NCBI GenBank assembly: GCA_963971425.1
Contig: OZ020520.1
Span: forward strand, 28,799,535 to 28,863,534
Source of the DNA: Bryoerythrophyllum caledonicum
Lineage: Eukaryota; Streptophyta; Bryopsida; Pottiales; Pottiaceae
DNA length: 64,000 nt
Reading direction: 5' to 3'
The translations under genes were made by a program, and so were the position numbers. Under the pieces are notes generated by a model that was not told the origin of the DNA, made no database searches, and saw only the letters and a program-made list of their open reading frames with translations. Shown here piece after piece: positions 12,201-22,386 of this stretch (its first letter is position 1; each line of letters starts with the position of its first letter).

Positions 12201-12546
12201 CATCACCTTCATAAAAATCCAAAAATTGTCACACCCTCTCCTATTGCAATACCCAAAACAAACCCCAAATCCTAAAATAGTCACTCACTATACTTGTTCC
12301 AACAAAATCATGTAATTTTGAGTGACTAATCATGCAATAAATCCTAATTTCAAATTACAAAAACGTGCCATAATGCATAATGTTGTTGGAAAAAATACAA
12401 TAGAGAAGGTTAAGTATTACCTGATAGACGATGATGGATGTCGTGCACGTGCAAATGATTGACCTCTTGCAATGTAGAGCACCTGAGGAGGACGTAGTGT
12501 CTGTGCAAGTGTCTGTGTGCTTCTGTGCACACAGAGCGGTCATAGG
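9249..12546. mobile_element. 3.3-kb DNA element with ~0.8-kb terminal inverted repeats
   Basis: The sequence from about 9249 inward (CCTATGACCGCTCTGTG) is repeated in reverse complement from about 12546 inward. The arms (about 9249-10060 and 11730-12546) stay alignable for about 800 bp with small differences. The arms carry many copies of GTGACGGGTATT and of GGGACGTTTTTCCC-like palindromes, as expected of transposase-binding subterminal repeats. The interior encodes one spliced minus-strand gene but no recognisable DDE transposase. Long TIRs recall Mutator-like elements, but no 8-11 bp target duplication is visible: the left flank is the GC-rich repeat and the right flank a copia LTR piece. 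Confidence 0.8.
10409..11473 (-). CDS. C2H2 zinc-finger protein with acidic tail, inside the long-TIR element
   Basis: Exon 1 is 11473-10809 and exon 2 is 10688-10409, giving 314 aa from the ATG at 11473. The intron 10689-10808 has donor AAT|GTAAGT and acceptor TTCAATTGTAG, and phase 2 is kept. Residues 27-50 form one finger, C-x4-C-x13-H-x3-H (WHCLVENC then HLGKHLRDH). The middle is basic and Trp-rich, with no DDE or hAT signature. The tail after LDNDKD is almost pure Asp/Glu in two blocks separated by GENDAENN, and ends AENKD. Five bases upstream of the start codon's A there is a TTTTCTCTAG acceptor-like site, so an upstream exon is possible. Its position between the TIRs means it is either element-encoded (a DNA-binding accessory protein) or a captured host gene. 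Both frames are open, so it is not obviously decayed. Confidence 0.6.
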
Positions 12547-12838
12547 ATTGAGGTTCAAAAGAAGTAGAGAAATGATTGCACAAGCAAATGAAACACATAA
12601 AGTACTATAAACAATGCTTGGATTGAGATATGGCATTCTTTTGAAGGCCTTTACTTATAGTACGAATTGGTAACATCCTTTGCCAATACTTATGGGACTA
12701 CTTTAAGTTCGTTTCGCCTCTCTCCGTTTTCTCCGCTTTATTTTCCCTTTTCAATCTCCTTCAATTATTTACAACATCATAATAACAACCTGCATCTCTT
12801 CTTTAACACTCTCACTTTACGAGTAGTTACTTCTTCCC
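12547..12838 (-). repeat. Truncated copia LTR
   Basis: Read on the minus strand, this lies directly downstream of the copia RNase H stop codon, where the 3' LTR belongs. It matches about 19487-19740, a second LTR-like copy without adjacent coding sequence. Its distal end is cut at 12546 by the long-TIR element. Confidence 0.6.
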
Positions 12839-12840
12839 AA

Positions 12841-13371
12841 TCATGTCGCCTTTGTTAACCTTTGATGCCGCTCTTTTGCAAGTACTTTCGTCAACACATC
12901 CGCCACCATGTCTTCCGTTGGACAATACTTCAAGTTTATCTTGCCACTATCCAACTTCTCGGGAATGAAGTGATATTGCACATCAATGTGTTTTGTGCGT
13001 GAGCGGTGTGTCGGGTTCTTTGCAAGAGCTATACACCCTTGGTTGTCGCATATGATGGTCATTGCTCTTTCTTGAACAAACCCCACATCCGCCAAGAGTT
13101 TGCTAAGCGAAATGTCCTCCTTTGTACTTTGGCTAGTTGTCATGTACTCTGCCTCCGTTGTGGATAAGGCAATGGTTGATTGCCTCTTTCAATTCCACAA
13201 GATGGTACCAACTCCATCAAAGAACACAAATCCCATGGTTGAACGACGCTCGTCCGCATCTCCGGCCCAATCTGCATCGCAATACCCTCTCCAAACAATG
13301 TGCTTACCACCAAGGCACAATTTGTGGTCTACAGTACCTTGCAAGTACCCCATGATGCGCTTCTGGGTGAA
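12841..13371 (-). pseudogene. Ty1/copia pol fragment (RNase H end)
   Basis: Minus-strand translation gives the C-terminal part of a copia polyprotein. The motif YCDADWAGD is followed by RRSTMGF, then LSTTEAEYM, the DNQGCIALAKNP block, RTKHIDVQYHF and finally DVLTK. These are the standard RNase H landmarks of plant Ty1/copia elements. One in-frame TGA lies between ILWN and KRQSTIALS, and everything 5' of RNase H is missing. It is a dead fragment, probably part of the insertion that left the LTR piece downstream. Confidence 0.9.
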
Positions 13372-14693
13372 CGCACACTACGGTTGTACAAATTTGCACT
13401 CACAGCACAATTTCAGAGCATGGTACAAGTTTAGGCTCATTTTTAGGGTAGTTTCTAAATATTTTGGATTAAAGAATTAGTCAGTATAGTCCTACATCTT
13501 GCATATATTGAAGATTAGAAATCAAATTATTCATTGCATACAAAAAATGCATTGAAATGAGTACAAACATAAATGTTTGTATTCTCACAATTTCAGGTTT
13601 CACATGTTTATACTCATTATGTTGACTTATTGTTAAAATTTGTACATTTTAAAGAGCTATATATGATCTACTATTCATTGGCTACCATACCTTTTTATTT
13701 GAATAGATAAATTCTTTGGTTACCATACCTTTTATTCGAAGCCAGTTATAAAGAAATATAACAAATGTGGATTTCTTTATGAGCCCCACAACATGAGTTT
13801 GAATTCATTTTTTTTCATTATTTTTTTTATAATATTTAGAAACTATTGGTGCAGACGGGCCAACAAATGAATTTTGAAAATAATAAAATTTCCCTCTTCA
13901 TTTCCTACATCAGAGATTTTATTCCCCTATTGCCTTAGTTTTTTCAGAATCCTCATAGATTCTTTTCTATACATCATGGTACTTGATTTGTATAGTGCGT
14001 AGTTGTTGTACCATATGGACCAATCACGGTACCCCGCATGGCTTCCAATTTCGGACTTCCCTAACATCTTCTCGTTGTCAAGTGTTGTCTTTGCAACATG
14101 AATTTCTTGTGAATGACCTAAATTCGAAAGATGACAAAATTCTTTTGTCACTTGCAAGTGATGGCACACATGATGGTGCGCTTGTCCTTCCCTAAGTACA
14201 TTCTCAAATTTTTGAAGCAAACTTCCCGGAGTTGCTCTGCTTTGGAGCTTGAATCGGGTGCGTCAATACAACCTTCGCAAGTGACTATGGTTTGATTCAC
14301 GTTTTATATTCTTTGAATGGTTCATAGAATGTTTTCATGTATTTTTACTTAACCAGGCATAGGGTTTTGTTACGAACTTAAAGAGGTTCAGGATAAATTA
14401 GCAAAGGTTGTATAAAATCCTTTGCTAGTTGTATTTGATGTAGGAAATATAGTACAAACAATAGTGTTTAGTACAAACTATACTATTTGCAACGTGCTAA
14501 ATAGATCTGTGATTTGTTGATTTATCCTTTTTTAACAATCTATACTTCCTTTGTCATTATATTTCAGCTCGTGCCATGGACTTTACACATGGGTTAGACT
14601 TTGAAGCAGACGATTGGTTGGTGATGTTGGAGTAACAGCTACTGAGGTGCTACTGAGGTGGATCTAGTAGCGTCCATCAATGTTACTGTAGAA
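13372..14693. other. AT-rich intergenic
   Basis: No gene recognised. Imperfect duplications of ATACCTTTTATT-type sequence occur around 13688-13740. Confidence 0.4.
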
Positions 14694-15020
14694 ATGGAGC
14701 TTGAAGAACATTTCAAGAAGTTAAAAGAAAAAAGTGCAAAGTTTGAATGATTTTTAAAGCTGAGACACAAAGGTGCAGTACTAGAGCGCCTCAAAAAACT
14801 AAGAGAAAAGACTGTTGAGTTGGAATTTGAAAGTGCGGCATCAAAACAAATAGAGGTGACTTGGGCAGTGATGAAGATGCCACCTCCGCTTCTCCTACCT
14901 CCTATTGATGCTCAAAATCCAACAAAACAAAAGACTAAAAGTGAGCTTGCCGCTGAAGCGAAGGAGGCAGAAGAAGCAAAGAAGATAAACAAAAGACACA
15001 AGAAGAATCGGCGTGGATAG
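14694..15020 (+). pseudogene. Decayed lysine/glutamate-rich coiled-coil ORF
   Basis: One continuous frame from the ATG at 14694 to the TAG at 15018, interrupted only by TGA at 14748 (a likely CGA to TGA change). Before the stop it reads MELEEHFKKLKEKSAKFE. After it comes a heptad-like stretch (ERLKKLREKTVELEFES), a PPPLLLPP segment, and a basic KKINKRHKKNRRG terminus resembling a nuclear localisation signal. The family was not recognised. It could be the remnant of a transposon accessory ORF or of a host gene. Confidence 0.4.
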
Positions 15021-15713
15021 GATAATTTCTATGGGATGTAGTTTGGGTGGTAGGAAGTAGAGTACTTTGTGTTAGACGCCACATGTACTTTTTAGATAGG
15101 CTTTCAACTCCCCACCTGAACCGGGCCAATATCCATACTTGGCTCGTCATTCTTATTCTATTTTACTTTGCAATATTTTTATTTTTTTTCTATCAACATA
15201 TTAAATATACTAAAATGCATAACATTATTTGAAATGTATACAGAGGTTTATATATATATATATATAATACAAAAAGATTATAATATACCATTTTATCTTT
15301 TTTCTAGGTCACTTTGTATTATTATTTTTTATTTTTTATTTTGTTTTAAAGTAATATGAGCACATTGGTCATTTTAAATATATATATATATATAAATTCA
15401 TACACTTAAAAGAATATATTTTGAAGAGAAAATAAAATATTTTATTGTATTAATTCATGCATGTATTTTTTAGTAACTTGAAAGATTAAAAATGAAGTGT
15501 AAAATCATCCAAAAGCTTAGATTAGCTTGACCACACTAAAACCAATTCTATTTATTTATCTATCTCAATAAAAGTTTACAAATTGTTCTTCCATCCATCC
15601 GATGTAAAGTACATAAAATATCTGTGTGCTTGAAAGATTCAATTCGTTTACTTTGATACTTTTACTGTAAAAAAATTTTAGTTAAGTTACAATTGTAGAT
15701 ACGATCATAGTTG
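15021..15713. other. AT-rich intergenic with short (TA)n
   Basis: (TA)n runs near 15250 and 15380. No gene recognised. Confidence 0.5.
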
Positions 15714-15997
15714 TACAGTGGTGCTTGGATAAGATCAACCACGTTAAGATCAACGTCTGGTTAAGAGTGTTGTCCCTGTCCCCTTTTGGTCCGCATTGTG
15801 TGCGTTGTGCTTGGATAAGATCAACCGCTCGGTTAGGATCGACGTTCGTTTTCGTCAACGCCCGATCCGCTCCGATCCACGCAAAAACGTTTGTTTACGA
15901 GCAACGAGCGCCGCTCACCGTTACGCGTCGCCCGACCCGCCTTCCCTCACACCCTCTACACACCCACACGCCCCGCAACCGCCTCGCGACCCGCCGC

Positions 15998-16263
15998 CCA
16001 CCTTCCGCCGCCATGCACGACGACATCGGCNNNNNNNNNNNNNNNNNNNNNNNNNNNNNNNNNNNNNNNNNNNNNNNNNNNNNNNNNNNNNNNNNNNNNN
16101 NNNNNNNNNNNNNNNNNNNNNNNNNNNNNNNNNNNNNNNNNNNNNNNNNNNNNNNNNNNNNNNNNNNNNNNNNNNNNNNNNNNNNNNNNNNNNNNNNNNN
16201 NNNNNNNNNNNNNNNNNNNNNNNNNNNNNNCCACCTTCCGCCGCCATGCACGACGACATCGGC
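15998..16263. other. Scaffold gap with duplicated flanks
   Basis: Exactly 200 N fill 16031-16230. The 33 bases before the gap (15998-16030, starting CCACCTTCCGCCGCCATG) are identical to the 33 bases after it (16231-16263). The two contig ends therefore appear to overlap and the gap may have zero real length. Any feature or ORF drawn through the Ns is unreliable. Confidence 0.9.
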
Positions 16264-18251
16264 TTCGCGTGCGACATGTCGGGCTGCCGCCAGCCATTCT
16301 ACGACCGCGGGGATTGCTGCCCGCACGCCCTCTGCGCCGACCACTACGCCGACAACCTCTGCCCGGTGTGCTCGCCCGCTACGTCGTCCCAGAGCGCTTT
16401 CGTCGAAGTGGTACGCGCAACTTTGACTGACTTAATGAAGGATTGTCATTACGATCTACATCACGTTGCTCATTTGCCTCACGTTTGTCCTTGCTCTCCT
16501 TAGCCGACCAATCGTCCAGTGACGGCTGCGGTGACCACCCCCAGCAGATCGAGACCCGCTACGGCACCCAACAAGCGCACGACCGGCGCGGTCACTCCGT
16601 CGAAACGCAAGATGCCCACCAAGCTGACCGATACCGACCGCCTCACGATCATCAAGATGCTCGAGACCGCTTCAGAGGCCGACAAGAAGCAGGTGCGCAA
16701 GGACATTCAAGTCACATACAACATCAGCAACTCCACGATCACGAAGACGGTCGCCAACAAGAAAAACATTGCGCCTGACGGTCCCACTGGCAAGATCCGT
16801 CACAGAGCTGGGATGTTGGGCAACGCCATCAAGCAGGCCATTGTTCGTCGCGTCATCGACGTCAACGAAAACGGCGGCGTTGTCACGGGCAACCAGCTGG
16901 ACCTCTAGGGCCACAAGCTTGCGCAGGGCAACTTCTCCGATTTCAAGGCCTCGAGAGGCTCGCGTGAAGGTTTGATGAGACGCCACGGTCTCTAGTACCA
17001 GACGCTGCAAGGAGAAGCGGCCGCTGTCACGGTGGAGATGGCCCAGGACGGTCGCGCGGCCATGCGTGACATCACCAAGGACTGGCCGCTGGAGAACATT
17101 TACAACGCTGACAAGACGGGGCTGTTCTACCAGGTGCTTGGCTCGAGATCGATCGTCAAGGAGTAGCGCGCCAGCACACCCCAGTCCAAGAAGCGCATGA
17201 CCGTTTTGGTCTACGTCAATGCCACGGGCACGGTCAAGCACCAGCTGTTTGTCATCAACAAGTCTTACAGACCAAAATCGATGCGCGGTATTCTGCCTGC
17301 CAACCTACCAGTCAAGTGGTCTGCCAACGACACTGCCTGGATGACCCGTGTCATGTTTGGCAACTGGCTCCAGGAATGGGATGCTAAGCTCAAGCGTCCC
17401 ACACTGCTGCTTGTGGACAACGCCTTAGTCCATAACGTACCTCAAGACGTTCTGGACGCGCTGCAGCACGTCACTCTCAAGTTTTGCCCAAGAACACCAC
17501 GTCGCATCTGCAGCCGATGGATCAAGGTGTCATCGCGGCCATCAAGCGTCGTTATCGCACGGTGCTCGTCAAGCGGTTTGCTGAGACTCTCTTCAAGCTC
17601 AAGGCAGACGATGCAGCTGGCAAGGTGACCACCAACAAGGAAAAGCAGCAAGCGCTGCGCATCACGGAGCTTGAGACCGTGCGCTTGCTCTCGGCCGCGT
17701 GGGACGCCATCACGTCGACTGCCATTGCCAACTGCTGGCACAAGGCCGACATCCTACCTCTGCGCATAGATGTCAACTACCTGCTCAACCCAACGGGTGG
17801 CGAGCAGGATGTCGAGAATGTCCAGGATTCTCAGCAAGAGTCCATCTGGACGACCACTGATAGCTTGCTCAACTTGCGTGACCATGCGGCTGACCTTTCG
17901 ACTGACCTTCAGGCTGCCCTTGACGATGCCGACGCGGATGGTGCAGAGGTCAATTTCTTTGAGGTCGCTGGAGAGCGTCAGGTCTATGAGCTTCTCCCGG
18001 AGGAACTGTGGCTCGCGCAGGTGAGGGAGGAGATGGGAGCGCAGGAGGAAGACACAACGCCGATCAACGAGCAGATCAGATCGCCTTCGCCGATCGCCGA
18101 TCGGTTGGCGACGCTCGAGCAGGCACTGGAGGCGATGGGCGTCGTTTTGGACTTTGCCAAGCGCCCTAGCTTGCTCACCGGCCAGAGACTTGAGCAGGCA
18201 AAGAGCCTCAAGGCGTATCTCGACGCGCTGCAGAGTGTGCTGAATCACTAA
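16246..18251 (+). pseudogene. pogo/Tigger transposase with Cys-rich N-terminal exon, disrupted
   Basis: Exon 1 (16246-16410) encodes MHDDIGFACDMSGC and a run of Cys/His pairs (GDCCPH, LCADHY, LCPVC), a likely zinc-binding module. The intron 16411-16503 (GTACGC to CTCCTTAG) keeps phase 0 into a Pro/Thr/Lys-rich linker. A helix-turn-helix region follows (LTDTDRLTIIKML, then NISNSTITK). The DDE-type catalytic core shows NADKTGLFY, LLLVDNALVHN and LQPMDQGVI, giving the three Asp of the pogo DDD triad. The tail ends in leucine-rich sequence and TAA at 18249. Breaks: TAG codons at about 16906, 16993 and 17164, each explicable by CAG to TAG, and one frameshift near 17485-17490. With only four lesions it was probably active fairly recently. 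Confidence 0.88.
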
Positions 18252-18479
18252 CGGGGACGAGAGGTGACCGTTGAAAGTAAACAGACCTCATTGTGTTGAC
18301 CGCGTTGCTTTCCCTCACTGGAGCGCTTGCTTGGGTCGACGCGCACTTGCCGTAGGCGGCGCTTGAGCGCAAAAGACCAGGTGGGGCCAAAGAAGCGTTG
18401 TTTCGTTATGGTCAACGTTTGGATAAGATCAACGTTTTTGCCTGTCCGAAAACGTTAATCTTATCCAGGCACCACTGTA

Positions 18480-18756
18480 GTATGGTTAAGTGAAGTTACT
18501 ATGACCTATTGGAAACAACGGATCCTCTAAAATCTTTGTATATATAAAATAAAATGGGTGAGAATAAGACTAGTGATAACAGTTGGCAGATACTAGACAA
18601 AAACTTACATGAGAGATAACTGAGAGATATTTCCAAGGAGAATGATTGCGACTTAAATTGGCACAAAGACTTAATATTTATTTTTTATTTATACAATTTT
18701 AGTTACTCTTATCCAAGCTAACTTTATTTGTTAGAAACAACGGGTCAGGATACTAA

Positions 18757-18798
<42 letters not shown>

Positions 18799-19260
18799 TA
18801 TATACATATATATATACATATATATACATATATATATACATATATATACATATATATATACATATATATACATATATATACATATATATATACATATATA
18901 TACATATATATATACATATATATACATATATATATATCCCTCTTAATAAATGGACAACGATGAATTAGTGATGACATGTGGCTGGTAGTGGATGGGGAAT
19001 TAACTGGGAGATAATTGGAAGATAATTGTGAGGAAGAAGACAAAGACTAAATTTTTATTTTTACTTTTACAAATATAGTTAACTCATTTAAACTTACATT
19101 ATCTATTGGAGACAATGGGTGAATATACCAGTTTACATATAATACTAATATATACGGTACATATTTTATACCAATGCATGTGTTTAACCTTAATACTAAA
19201 TAAAACTTTCACTAATATATAGTATAAATAATATATGGTAATATATTGTACAAATAGTTT
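18480..19260. repeat. AT-rich spacer with long TA/CATATATATA microsatellite
   Basis: Positions 18757-18937 are an uninterrupted microsatellite that starts as (TA)n and becomes alternating TATATA and CATATATATA units. ORFs on both strands here are simple Tyr/Ile repeats with no coding meaning. The flanks are AT-rich and featureless. Confidence 0.85.
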
Positions 19261-19745
19261 TATAACATAAGATTAAACTTCAATCACCTCCAATGCTTTC
19301 AACGGCCTTGAATCATACTTGTGCACCTCCAATGCTTCAACAACCTTGAGTCAACTCTTGTACACCTTCAATGCTCCAAATTGGATATTGTGCACCTCCA
19401 ACACTCAAAGACTCTCAAGATCTCCTCCTATCCAATTCGCACCAAAACTCTATACGCAACTCACATGAGTGGGCCCATAACCTATTGAGGTTCAAAAGAA
19501 GTAGAGAAATGATTGCACAAGCAAATGAAACACATAAAGTACTACAAACAATGCTTGGAGTGAGATATCGCCTTCTTTCGAAGGCCTTTACTTATAGTAC
19601 CAATTGATAACAACCTTTGCCAATACATATGGGACTACTTTAAGTTCGTATCACCTCTCTCCATTTTCTCCACTTTATTTTCCCTTCTAAATCTACCTCA
19701 ACTATTTACGATATCATACTAACAACAAGCAACTCTTATCTCTTA
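19261..19745 (-). repeat. LTR-like sequence (possible solo copia LTR)
   Basis: Its right part (about 19487-19740) matches the copia LTR piece at 12547-12838 in the same orientation, including AAAGTACTACAAACAATGC-type sequence. On the minus strand it begins TGTAAGAG. No internal coding region is attached, which fits a solo LTR. The far end near 19261 is uncertain. The left part contains three imperfect repeats of CACCTCCAATGCT. Confidence 0.5.
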
Positions 19746-20040
19746 CAATAGGGGGCGGGGGAACGCACGGGAATAGGAGGTCAGGAGCTGGATATGGCGA
19801 TGCAGCCAACGAGAAGGGCGAGCTGTGAAAGGGTTTGGGTACCACCATGTACCGGGTGGAGGGATACGGGTCCTATAAGGGGTGGGGCACGGTTACGAGA
19901 CAGACATGGAAGCTTTTACTGGACAGATGCAACGACGTTTTTTGGGCTGGGGCTCGGCTCCTATGGGGCTCGGGGCTAGGCGGCTATCTACGTCGAGATG
20001 TGCTAGTGCCGCGGGGATGAGAAGCTCCCAGACTTGCTAG
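19746..20040 (+). repeat. GC-rich dispersed repeat, copy 2
   Basis: Starts at the same GGGGGCGGGGGAAC edge as the copy at 9005-9248 and runs in the opposite orientation in the window. The shared region includes the MQPTRRASCERV reading. Both copies abut unrelated sequence at this edge, so it is a true element end. Type unknown. Confidence 0.6.
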
Positions 20041-21432
20041 CCTCCTCTTGTTGGGAGAACCCAATGAGGGGGCCATTTTGCCTTGGGCAGTACCTGAGGG
20101 TCGGACTCGGCATTGTTCTATCGAGTAATTGTTTATTTTAAGAAATAGAAGTCCAACAAAGTTTTGAAATAGAACACTTATTTTTTCACCGAGTTAAAAA
20201 GTTGATGTTCTTGATAAATAATTTCCGTGAATTCTGGCAGCTATTAGAGTTATCCGCAAAGTACCCCAAATCCTCAGTTTCTAACCTGTAAAATGGAAAA
20301 GCCAGGGTCGCCGAGTCCACTGGCAGGGTTTCAGTGTAGACCTTGAATAGAACACTGGATAGACTAGTTTTTGAGCTTTAGAATTCCCAAACTCGAGTTT
20401 GTGCCTGGCTTTTACTTTAAGCAAACTCTGACCCTTCAAGTCATGCACAACTCTAGGATTGTAGGATACATGCGAGAGTGTCATGACGTTCATGATTGTT
20501 CTTGTTTGTTTTTGGGAGATTTGTGCCATTTGTGCCGTAAATAACACCTCCTCAAAACCCTCAAATCCTGAATTTTTTTCACAGGATTACTTTGCGGCTA
20601 CACTCAAATACAGGTTAGATTCTCTTTTGCATGAAAAAAGGAGGACAAAAGACCGGTTCCCTTTACGAATAACTCAATTGTTTGAAAGGTTTTTTTTTCT
20701 TCTTCTGATTCTGACCCTACTTACTGTGATATGCATGAGCCTAGAATTGAGGAGCATGACATTCCTGGCCTGCAATCTGAATCAAAATCAAGTTATTGGA
20801 ATGTGCCAATCACTTACCAAAGATGAGGGATTTTGGGGTCTTGTTGGCCACAATCTGAACTGCTACAATTGATTCTCATGTGAAGAGCAAAGCTGGTAAC
20901 ACTTTGTGTTTCAGAGGTAAATGATTCTTTATTATTCAGAGCCACATCTCTTTTGAGAAAGCAGCTACATATGCAATTACATCGTCAGGGGCAATCAATG
21001 AAGTAGAGAGTTTGCACCAAATTTGGTGTCATGTTCCCTCTACTGCATGAACACCTCATAAATCAAGATGCAGCATCAACATTGACTAAGTTTCACGTCC
21101 GGATATATATTAGGGTTTCACTCCCCACATGCGTATTATGGTTCCTAGTTTTTTCAAGTATTGGATGTTAGGCTTTGTACAAGGAATTTGTATCCATGGC
21201 GCATTATTTGTATGACTTGTGTGTGTTGAAAGCTTAAATTTATATGGCTAGTATGCTCAGAGTGTAAGTATTTGCAAACTCATGTTGTGAGCGTTATAGT
21301 ATATTACATCTGGAAACTCTCAATACAAAATGTACATATTTGAAAACTCATGTGCAAACACACTCTGACCTACTCATAATCATAAGATTAGGATAACACA
21401 ACATTCACATTTGATTAGAAAGTTGCTCAATA
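20041..21432. other. Intergenic, no convincing gene
   Basis: A 129-codon ORF at 20483-20872 has a hydrophobic segment (FFFLLLILTLLTVICMSL) but AT-rich codon use, no family motif and no splice partners. I do not call it. Nothing else was recognised. Confidence 0.4.
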
Positions 21433-22386
21433 TTAACCCCTAAATTTCCAAGAGTCCCCTCAGGGGACTCTAGAAGGTTTGGGCAAGTTCCTATGGTGTC
21501 ATTTTATAACAATTTTCTTTGAAACTTTTATTGTAAATGGACATTAGTAAAAGCTTTGTGTGAGTCAAATGTTTTCCTAAATCGGGCATTTAATGAAAAA
21601 GTTACAGGGTTTTGAAGTTCAAGTGGGGAGAGCGAGCACATCAGGCAACTCCAAAAACTTTTGCTAGGGCACTCTATTGAATGTGAGATTTTTAATACTA
21701 GCTAATAATACTATTTCCTTTCATGTTGTCAAAAGAATCTCTTGTCTTTAGTGAAAAAAAGCATAAAAGTCCTAGTCAAACATTATCACACATTATCGCA
21801 CATTGTCTGACAAGGTACCAAAAAAACTTCTTCTTTTTCACATAAAACTTCAAGATCATCATATTTTTTACTTATTTTTTTCCGCACCATTATGTAGTGT
21901 AGAACTTCTTATTGATCATTTCGGATTCTCATTCTAAAACATGCTAAGTTCACAAAAAAAACATTACGCAAATTGACAATTTTTGAACCTCCACTCCTTG
22001 CACAATTTTTTTGAATATGCTACACCCTTTATCTACCTCTAAAAATTGGAGTTCAAGGAACCAATACCCTGTTTAACATGGTGGAAATGAATTTAGACCT
22101 TGTGTACTGCAAAAATTTGACACCAGCTGAAGTCAAAGTCTGTTGATCCACCAAACGTAGGGAAGAAAATAAACCCTTTTCTCTACTTCAAACACTATAA
22201 TAATACAATCCGTGCGGTCAAACCTTATGAAAATTACATGGTAAGGTACTTAATAAGTATTAATCAAGATCCTACGGTTAAAACTAGAAGAAATGGTTTT
22301 TAATTTTGTCCTTACTCATTGCACTAAAACAAGCATGTTTTGAAGTGTGAAATTGTGTGAAATTGTCAAAGAAATTTAGGGGTTAA
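21433..22386 (+). mobile_element. 954-bp non-autonomous TIR element, copy A
   Basis: Perfect 16-bp ends: TTAACCCCTAAATTTC at 21433-21448 and its reverse complement at 22371-22386. The whole body is similar to the reverse complement of about 49600-50515, with indels. Shared blocks include GGTTTTGAAGTTCAAGTGGG, ACTTTTGCTAGGGCACTC, GTCTTTAGTGAAAA and TTGTCTGACAAGGTACC. There is no ORF of note. Two dispersed copies plus TIRs make a non-autonomous DNA transposon likely. Confidence 0.75.

Larger units (their letters stand above)
15716..18477 (+). mobile_element. pogo/Tigger-type DNA transposon
   Basis: The left TIR CAGTGGTGCTTGGATAAGAT and the right TIR (reverse complement CAGTGGTGCCTGGATAAGAT) differ at one base. 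TA flanks both ends (15714-15715 and 18478-18479), the expected pogo/Tc1-mariner target duplication. Extra internal copies of GGATAAGATCAAC occur near 15727, 15814 and 18421. The element is visibly far more GC-rich than the AT-rich host DNA on either side. It encloses one transposase gene, now broken, and a 200-N gap (16031-16230). Confidence 0.92.

Noticed and set aside
15725-16503. Several 110-235-codon ORFs across the N gap on both strands
   Set aside because: They depend on translating 200 N; only the exon at 16246-16410 has supporting motifs and splice phase.
18728-19043. Tyr/Ile-rich ORFs on both strands
   Set aside because: Simple translation of the TA/CATATATATA microsatellite.
20483-20872. 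129-codon ORF with a hydrophobic stretch
   Set aside because: No family motif, AT-driven codon use, no splice partners; likely chance.
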